A DNA stretch of 64,000 nt from NCBI GenBank assembly GCA_958295495.1, contig OY282352.1:4844049-4908048 (forward strand). The letters run 5' to 3'. The notes under the pieces are model-generated. The model was not told the origin of the DNA. It was given only the letters and a program-made list of their open reading frames with translations, and made no database searches. Position 1 is the stretch's first letter. The number at the start of each line of letters is the position of its first letter. A program made the translations under genes and the position numbers. This document shows, one piece after another, positions 60,401 through 64,000 of this stretch. The DNA is from an uncultured Latescibacterota bacterium (GTDB lineage: Bacteria; Latescibacterota; UBA2968; UBA8231).

Positions 60401-61892
60401 CTACAAGGGCATCGGCGATCGGACGGTCCGGCACTTGGCTGCGGCGCGGAAACGAGCGGACCTTGACCCGCAAAGAGCGCAATTTGTCCTTGAGCACGGG
60501 ACCAAAGTCTTCGAGATCGGCAAACAGGGCCTCGTCGTTTACCGCCCGCGCCAGCATGGCGTTGAGCAAACGGCTTTGGCGGGACAAATTTTCGATATTC
60601 ATCCGCTCAGGTGTATCGAGCGGGGTATCGACGATATAGCGGGCGTCGTTGACCGTAACAAACGACAGCGAGACGATCCCAGCGCCCAGCGCATGCTCCC
60701 CACTGACCGAGACCCCGCCCGGCACGAAAGTTGACCAGTCCATCCCGCGAATCGGGCTGATCCCATTGGCCAGCGGCCGCTCTTGCTCCAAGCCCAACAA
60801 AGCGGCCTCCTCCTCGGAGTATGCCGTAAAACGCCGTCCAAAGGGTACGAAGAATCGCTTGAGGTCGTAGCTAAAGGTATTGTTCCAGATCCCCAGCCCA
60901 GCCGACTGACTCGTCAAGTCAAGGCATATAAAGAGCTTGGGCTTGAGCGGTTCTTCCATCCGCTCGGCGTAGTAGGGATGGAGGCGGGCATGGCGCTCGA
61001 GGAAGTGGACAATCCCCTGCTGAGCTTGGAAATGCGCGCCGGTGGCCACCAGCACGACCGGCCGTCGCGGGGGGTGGCGCACCAGATGCTCGGCCAGTGC
61101 CAGCAACGCGGCGATGCCGCTGGTCGCTTCGGCCGCCGGGGCCAAGGCGGGCACCACTGACATGCCGTCGTAGTAGCTTTCGATGACAATGGTCTCGTCG
61201 GCCAGTGCCGGATCGGTGCCGAAAAGTCGGCCCCAGATATTCCAAGCCGTCTCGCGCTGCCAGTCCATCCGCCCCTTGAGCACGACTGGAGTTGGATGCT
61301 GGAGCAACCGCTCTTTTAGCCGCAGTCCGGCCGCTCTTTCAATCCAAAAGCGCGGGATGTCCAGCGGGGCGGTGGAGTACTTGGCCGCAGCTTGATTGCG
61401 CGTGGTCTCCTCCGGCTCGATAAAGACGATGGCGCGTGCGCCCAGCGAGGCAGCCTGCAACCAGCGGCTCCAGCTATTGAACTCCATCAGCACGACCCGA
61501 CCGTCGAGTTCGAGGCCCGCGTACTCGGCCCAATCGCCGTCTCCACCGTAGATCATCTCGCCCGCGTACTCGGGCAGGGTCGGGGTGCGGACCAAGTTGG
61601 GCCACAGGCCATAGAGGCCATAGCGCTCCCCGCTCTCTGTCAGGAGCAACTCGCCCCCTTGGTCGATGGGCACGGTGACCGCAAAGGGTTCGCGCGTAAC
61701 CTCTGCAAGCCCGATCTCGCGCAGGCGTTGCTCGACGTAATCGGTGGCCGCAGCCGCCCCGGGATAGCCGCTCACCCTAGAGCCAAGCGACGACAGATAA
61801 GCCACGGTTTCGCGCACGCTGTCCCCGCGTGCCCAACCGCAGTTTGCGGTCAGCACGAGGGCGCAGACGATGTAGCAAGCCGAGTGCTTCAT
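57489..61892 (-). CDS. Giant fusion: PA/M28 pseudopeptidase domain plus FtsX-type permease
   Basis: A 1467-aa protein. A signal helix leads into a PA-like domain (about 105-190) and an M28 peptidase fold (about 25-450). M28 zinc ligands are mostly gone: the H-x-D site is SYYD (240-242), the Glu-Glu pair region reads GAHFQAQQG and the final His site is GMDWSTF; one Asp (325) remains. A beta-rich region (470-690) and coiled segment follow. The permease half has helices at about 763-845 and 888-908, a periplasmic domain (910-1180), the FtsX signature MGAVYERFREIGIYSSVGLA (1204-1223), further helices and a cytosolic tail (1300-1467). No ATPase is in the window. ATG 61892 overlaps the upstream stop. 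Confidence 0.8.
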   Translation of the reverse strand: MKHSACYIVCALVLTANCGWARGDSVRETVAYLSSLGSRVSGYPGAAAATDYVEQRLREIGLAEVTREPFAVTVPIDQGGELLLTESGERYGLYGLWPNLVRTPTLPEYAGEMIYGGDGDWAEYAGLELDGRVVLMEFNSWSRWLQAASLGARAIVFIEPEETTRNQAAAKYSTAPLDIPRFWIERAAGLRLKERLLQHPTPVVLKGRMDWQRETAWNIWGRLFGTDPALADETIVIESYYDGMSVVPALAPAAEATSGIAALLALAEHLVRHPPRRPVVLVATGAHFQAQQGIVHFLERHARLHPYYAERMEEPLKPKLFICLDLTSQSAGLGIWNNTFSYDLKRFFVPFGRRFTAYSEEEAALLGLEQERPLANGISPIRGMDWSTFVPGGVSVSGEHALGAGIVSLSFVTVNDARYIVDTPLDTPERMNIENLSRQSRLLNAMLARAVNDEALFADLEDFGPVLKDKLRSLRVKVRSFPRRSQVPDRPIADALVVVDPWYKSHKGVRRAQYHLTDGQGVADIAGLWTGGYPVAAYQVDPATGEIAFAPDLSERAQKFSGGVVNGWMISSKIRWDTNEKIVVVFPSISRPFYSMIDPRYLRSFGEIKIVDRSGVAPRQFGLARGFDAGEAVGVVFGPQDADEDDGIKMLVDNRLLLLNSEGYEDEAQARGRGYVLREESLVRTGMLAVEDMWQLNEARLRTLREHAIENQRLARLHQHGKGLIKKARQAEEGRDWERYVEHVRAALGVTSRAYPEVLQTLNDVISGMVFFLALVIPTAFLGERLLFAAADIRRQLAGFGGLLLLIWIAISQVHPAFAIAHPLVILLAFAIMAMAAFVMAMISSRFNSYMKAYQAREAHVHETDINRASAGYAAFMLGISNMRRRKLRTGLTLLTLVLLTFTVLSFTSFNTQIRYMAFAMDHEGTYEGVLIRDRNWNVLNLPTLDYARSHFATAGVVVPRNWYVAFDDEQKKYIEVIGDTSMVRATGMLGLMPEEARVTGIDQALVGGSFFTREDESTCLMAEGMAEALGIGPADLGAATVRVFGRDLVVRGVFDPDLFEATRDLDDESLTPADFQMSSAQALGPVAEDKMSIAIDESALDIRPFIHLEADNVLVLPYGTLREAGGMLRSVAVRLEDGSLGQELIEDFLLRLAITLFAGLKEPGEAAAKVFSYTSIGLTDVEGLGALVIPMFIAALIVLNAMMGAVYERFREIGIYSSVGLAPLHIALLFVAEACVYAIIGVTLGYILGQSLGKALIALDLLQGMSLNYSSMAAIVSSLIVMAVVLLSTIYPARVAARTAVPDTVRRWTPPDPSGDRWEMEFPFMVSEGEVRGLCGFLAGYFSAYSEESIGDFYAEKVQLVEEYGEGGPEYAVQLLLWLAPFDMGVSQFMQLEFLPTSVKSVYTVEIYIQRISGQDTFWQRVNHRFINGLRKEFLLWHTLAEESKAHHRQVAEQMLATTTETEQVE

Positions 61893-63955
61893 ACCCAAAA
61901 AATGGAGTTCCCCACTTTTCCCGTGAAATAGTCTATGATCAACCAAAGTCCGTTGCACGAAACTTGGCCGCAGATCAGCCCCAAAAAAAACATCTGGCTG
62001 CGGCGATATAAGGCCACCCCGCCAAAGCGCATGATCATCTTTTTGATAAACCAAGCCAAGAACACGCTAAACCACACGTGGTTGAGCATATCGTTGGCGC
62101 CAATGGGAAAGCCGATGGGATGAACGGGCCACCAAGGCAGGTGCTGCCGCGCCCACATCATCGCCACCATCACCAGCCCGCCGCCGGCCAAAAACCCCAG
62201 CCCCGGCCAGTGTACGCCCGCCGGCTCCATGTTGCGCAACGCGCTGTTGTACGCGGTTTCGGGCGCGCCTTTGAAAAACCAACTGTTGAGGTTCACCCCG
62301 CCGTGCTGATAGGCCATGTGAAAAATCATCCAAAACGAACCGAGGGCACCGATGAACAGCGCGAGAATAATAGCCCCAAACACCAGCCGCCGCAGCCGCG
62401 GCTCCATCTCCTCGATTAGCTTGAGGGCATTGGTGCAGGTTGCCATGACGAACACCCGTATATCCGCGCCCCACATATAGGCCAACGACAAGTTCCACAC
62501 CCCAGTCCGACTTACCAGATCGGTCCCCATTCCCAAGATCACCAAATCGGGTGCCGTCATCGGCGCACGCACGGCCGCCAAGCCGGCTTCGGCGACGATC
62601 CGCGTAATCCCCAGAAAGACGAGCAGGGCCAAAACGACAAAAACAAACGCCACCCACAGCGGCGTCCCCATGATCCACAGCCACCACGACATGACCAAGA
62701 CCCCGCCCACAGCAGCAAAAAAAGACCAGCGATAGGACATGATCTCATCCCCATCCTCCACCTGTGGTGCCCAGCCAAGGGCCTTTTTACATACATTGCG
62801 AAAGTGTTCCCTCCCCACCCACAAACCAACCCCGACCATGGCCAGCAAGGCACCAACCCCTTGATAGGCCATCAGGGAAACGTCGGCTACGCCGAAGACG
62901 ACCTTCTGCTCGGACGTCACGCCGGCGAGCGCGAAGAGCTCCTTTTCAAACTTGGCCAAAATGTGAAAAAACCAGATACCGGCAGCGATATTGGCATTGA
63001 TGAAGTACGAAAAGCCGACCATGGCAAAGCTGATGGTCAGTTGTAAGGTCTGCTTGCCCACCAAGGATAGCGACGAACTCAGGGAGAAGACCGGAAAAGC
63101 CGCGTCGTAGTGGTGCAGTGCCTTCAAGCTGCCAAAAAAAATCGGCAAAATAAAACCGGCCCACATGGCCGGCTGGCGAAAAAAGGTATTGATCTTAAGC
63201 CCACGCTCCTCTCCGCGCACCATGGCCAGCCCCACTTGCGTGAGTGGATAGGCCAGCCGCTCGCGCTCCATCCACTGCCGGCGGACGATAACTGAGACCG
63301 ACACCATGGTCGCGTATAGCGCCAAGAGAAAGACCGCCCACCAGCACAAAGGCTCGACCCACGCCGCGTAGGGAATCGCCTCCCCGGATGCGAGTCCTTC
63401 GTAAAAGCTTTTACTGTCGAGTCCGTCGTCGACCAGTAGCGGGCGGGCGGAAAAATGGGGAAAGAGCACTTCTCGCCACTTGTTTTCCGGCGAGGCAAAG
63501 TAAAACACCGCCGTGATCATCGGCAGAATTTGTTCGCTCAGACCCATGGTGCAAAGAGCCGAGACGATCAACAGCATGACGTAAACGAGAATCAGCTCGG
63601 CTCGGTTGAGGACCAAACTCCGCCCGGAAAAGACCAATACCATATTGAGCAGGGACGAGGCGAGGAGGAAGGTGGCAAAGAAAAAACCCGGGGCAAAGGG
63701 ATCGAGGGGCACCGCCCACCCATAGTAGAAGCCATAGAGCGCACACGATACTGCGGCCCAAACTACCGCACCCAGCAGGCTAGCAGCCACCTTGAACAGC
63801 ACATTGAGCAGCCCGATGAGCACTAGAAACAAAAAAATGGCCCCCGGGGTACTGAAGTCCAAGGCCATGTAGGAGCCGCGTATGATCATGTTGCCGTACG
63901 GAGCACCGACGGCAAGAAAAAAGCTGAGAAACGACCCCACCCAAAACGCACGCAT
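61889..63955 (-). CDS. DUF6785/DUF6784-like (OPT-type) multipass membrane protein
   Basis: A 688-aa protein of about 14-16 helices. The N-terminal half matches DUF6785 (MRAFWVGSFLSFFLAVGAPY, MALDFSTPGAIFLFLVLIGL, RERLAYPLTQVGLAM), and the C-terminal end (GGVALYRRSQMFFLGLICGQ) matches the companion DUF6784; both occur in proteins of Planctomycetes and related uncultured phyla and are OPT-transporter-like. Substrate unknown. ATG 63955 lies 2 bases after an upstream stop at 63958. Its stop overlaps the start of the pseudopeptidase-permease gene (ATGA), so the three large genes are translationally coupled. Confidence 0.8.
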   Translation of the reverse strand: MRAFWVGSFLSFFLAVGAPYGNMIIRGSYMALDFSTPGAIFLFLVLIGLLNVLFKVAASLLGAVVWAAVSCALYGFYYGWAVPLDPFAPGFFFATFLLASSLLNMVLVFSGRSLVLNRAELILVYVMLLIVSALCTMGLSEQILPMITAVFYFASPENKWREVLFPHFSARPLLVDDGLDSKSFYEGLASGEAIPYAAWVEPLCWWAVFLLALYATMVSVSVIVRRQWMERERLAYPLTQVGLAMVRGEERGLKINTFFRQPAMWAGFILPIFFGSLKALHHYDAAFPVFSLSSSLSLVGKQTLQLTISFAMVGFSYFINANIAAGIWFFHILAKFEKELFALAGVTSEQKVVFGVADVSLMAYQGVGALLAMVGVGLWVGREHFRNVCKKALGWAPQVEDGDEIMSYRWSFFAAVGGVLVMSWWLWIMGTPLWVAFVFVVLALLVFLGITRIVAEAGLAAVRAPMTAPDLVILGMGTDLVSRTGVWNLSLAYMWGADIRVFVMATCTNALKLIEEMEPRLRRLVFGAIILALFIGALGSFWMIFHMAYQHGGVNLNSWFFKGAPETAYNSALRNMEPAGVHWPGLGFLAGGGLVMVAMMWARQHLPWWPVHPIGFPIGANDMLNHVWFSVFLAWFIKKMIMRFGGVALYRRSQMFFLGLICGQVSCNGLWLIIDYFTGKVGNSIFWV

Positions 63956-63957
63956 GG

Positions 63958-64000
63958 TTAGCTGCTGAGTACCGGGCGGCGCAAGGAGGGCTTGGTCGCG
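63958..64000 (-). CDS. Possible C-terminal end of an upstream gene (truncated by the window)
   Basis: A minus-strand frame open to the window edge encodes ATKPSLRRPVLSS and stops TAA at 63958-63960, 2 bases before the next start. The spacing suggests that it is the end of a coupled upstream gene of the same operon. It is too short to identify. Confidence 0.4.
   Translation of the reverse strand, partial: ATKPSLRRPVLSS

Overview
The window is about 64 kb of moderately GC-rich bacterial chromosome, densely coding, with frequent GTG/TTG starts and many 4-bp stop/start overlaps. The gene content suggests an uncultured Gram-negative member of the FCB assemblage, possibly Latescibacterota-like. 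Pointers are an AURKAIP1/COX24 (mS38/bS22)-type mini ribosomal protein, a PorV/UPF0164-type outer-membrane barrel, a TatT-type TRAP operon, HprK, and lipoproteins. The phylum is an inference; there is no rRNA gene here.

Layout. 1-7.4 kb (+): the classic nusA-infB-ylxP-rbfA-truB-riboflavin kinase-rpsO-pnp operon, ended by a hairpin terminator. 7.5-11.7 kb (+): asnS and leuS. 11.8-13.1 kb: a Xer-like tyrosine recombinase, a perfect inverted repeat with dif-like geometry, and a decayed second copy of the mutL 3' end. 13.1-22.2 kb (-): mutL, a SHOCT-like membrane protein, an oxidoreductase-like gene, hprK, rsgA, a phosphoesterase, two prs paralogues (one without the catalytic loop), a YfgM-like TPR protein, apt and a 53-aa DUF5989-like protein. 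22.3-23.0 kb (+): a vapBC-type pair. 23.0-30.1 kb (-): cystathionine gamma-synthase and threonine synthase, a TPR-parvulin fusion, a class II aldolase, a flippase-like membrane protein and ychF. 30.1-30.9 kb (-): promoter, HU, an overlapping 31-aa bS22-like gene, tRNA-Arg, two tRNA-Pro and a terminator. 30.9-32.7 kb (-): mreB and mreC. 33-38.2 kb (+): a predicted aminopeptidase lipoprotein and a TatT-DctP-DctQ-DctM TRAP operon. 38.2-40.8 kb (-): McrB/McrC-type restriction. 40.8-47.4 kb (mostly +): a DASS transporter, purB, pyrH, a PorV-like barrel (-), cysC and a second flippase-like protein.

47.4-64 kb is one almost unbroken minus-strand cluster and the most interesting part. Its downstream half is a recognisable envelope/polyamine neighbourhood: PspA, a YbjN-like protein, a J-domain protein, a membrane-anchored spermidine-synthase-like enzyme, DUF4178, a lipoprotein, DUF350 and a Tat/lipoprotein FAD oxidoreductase. 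Its upstream half is three very large, translationally coupled membrane proteins. The first is a DUF6785/OPT-like protein. The second is a 1467-aa fusion of a PA/M28 peptidase domain, which has lost most zinc ligands, to an FtsX-type permease. The third is an OPT-like protein with an inserted periplasmic block carrying FN3-like, Ca-loop and two PDZ-like segments. I know of no described system with this composition. A role in envelope or peptide handling linked to membrane stress is inference.
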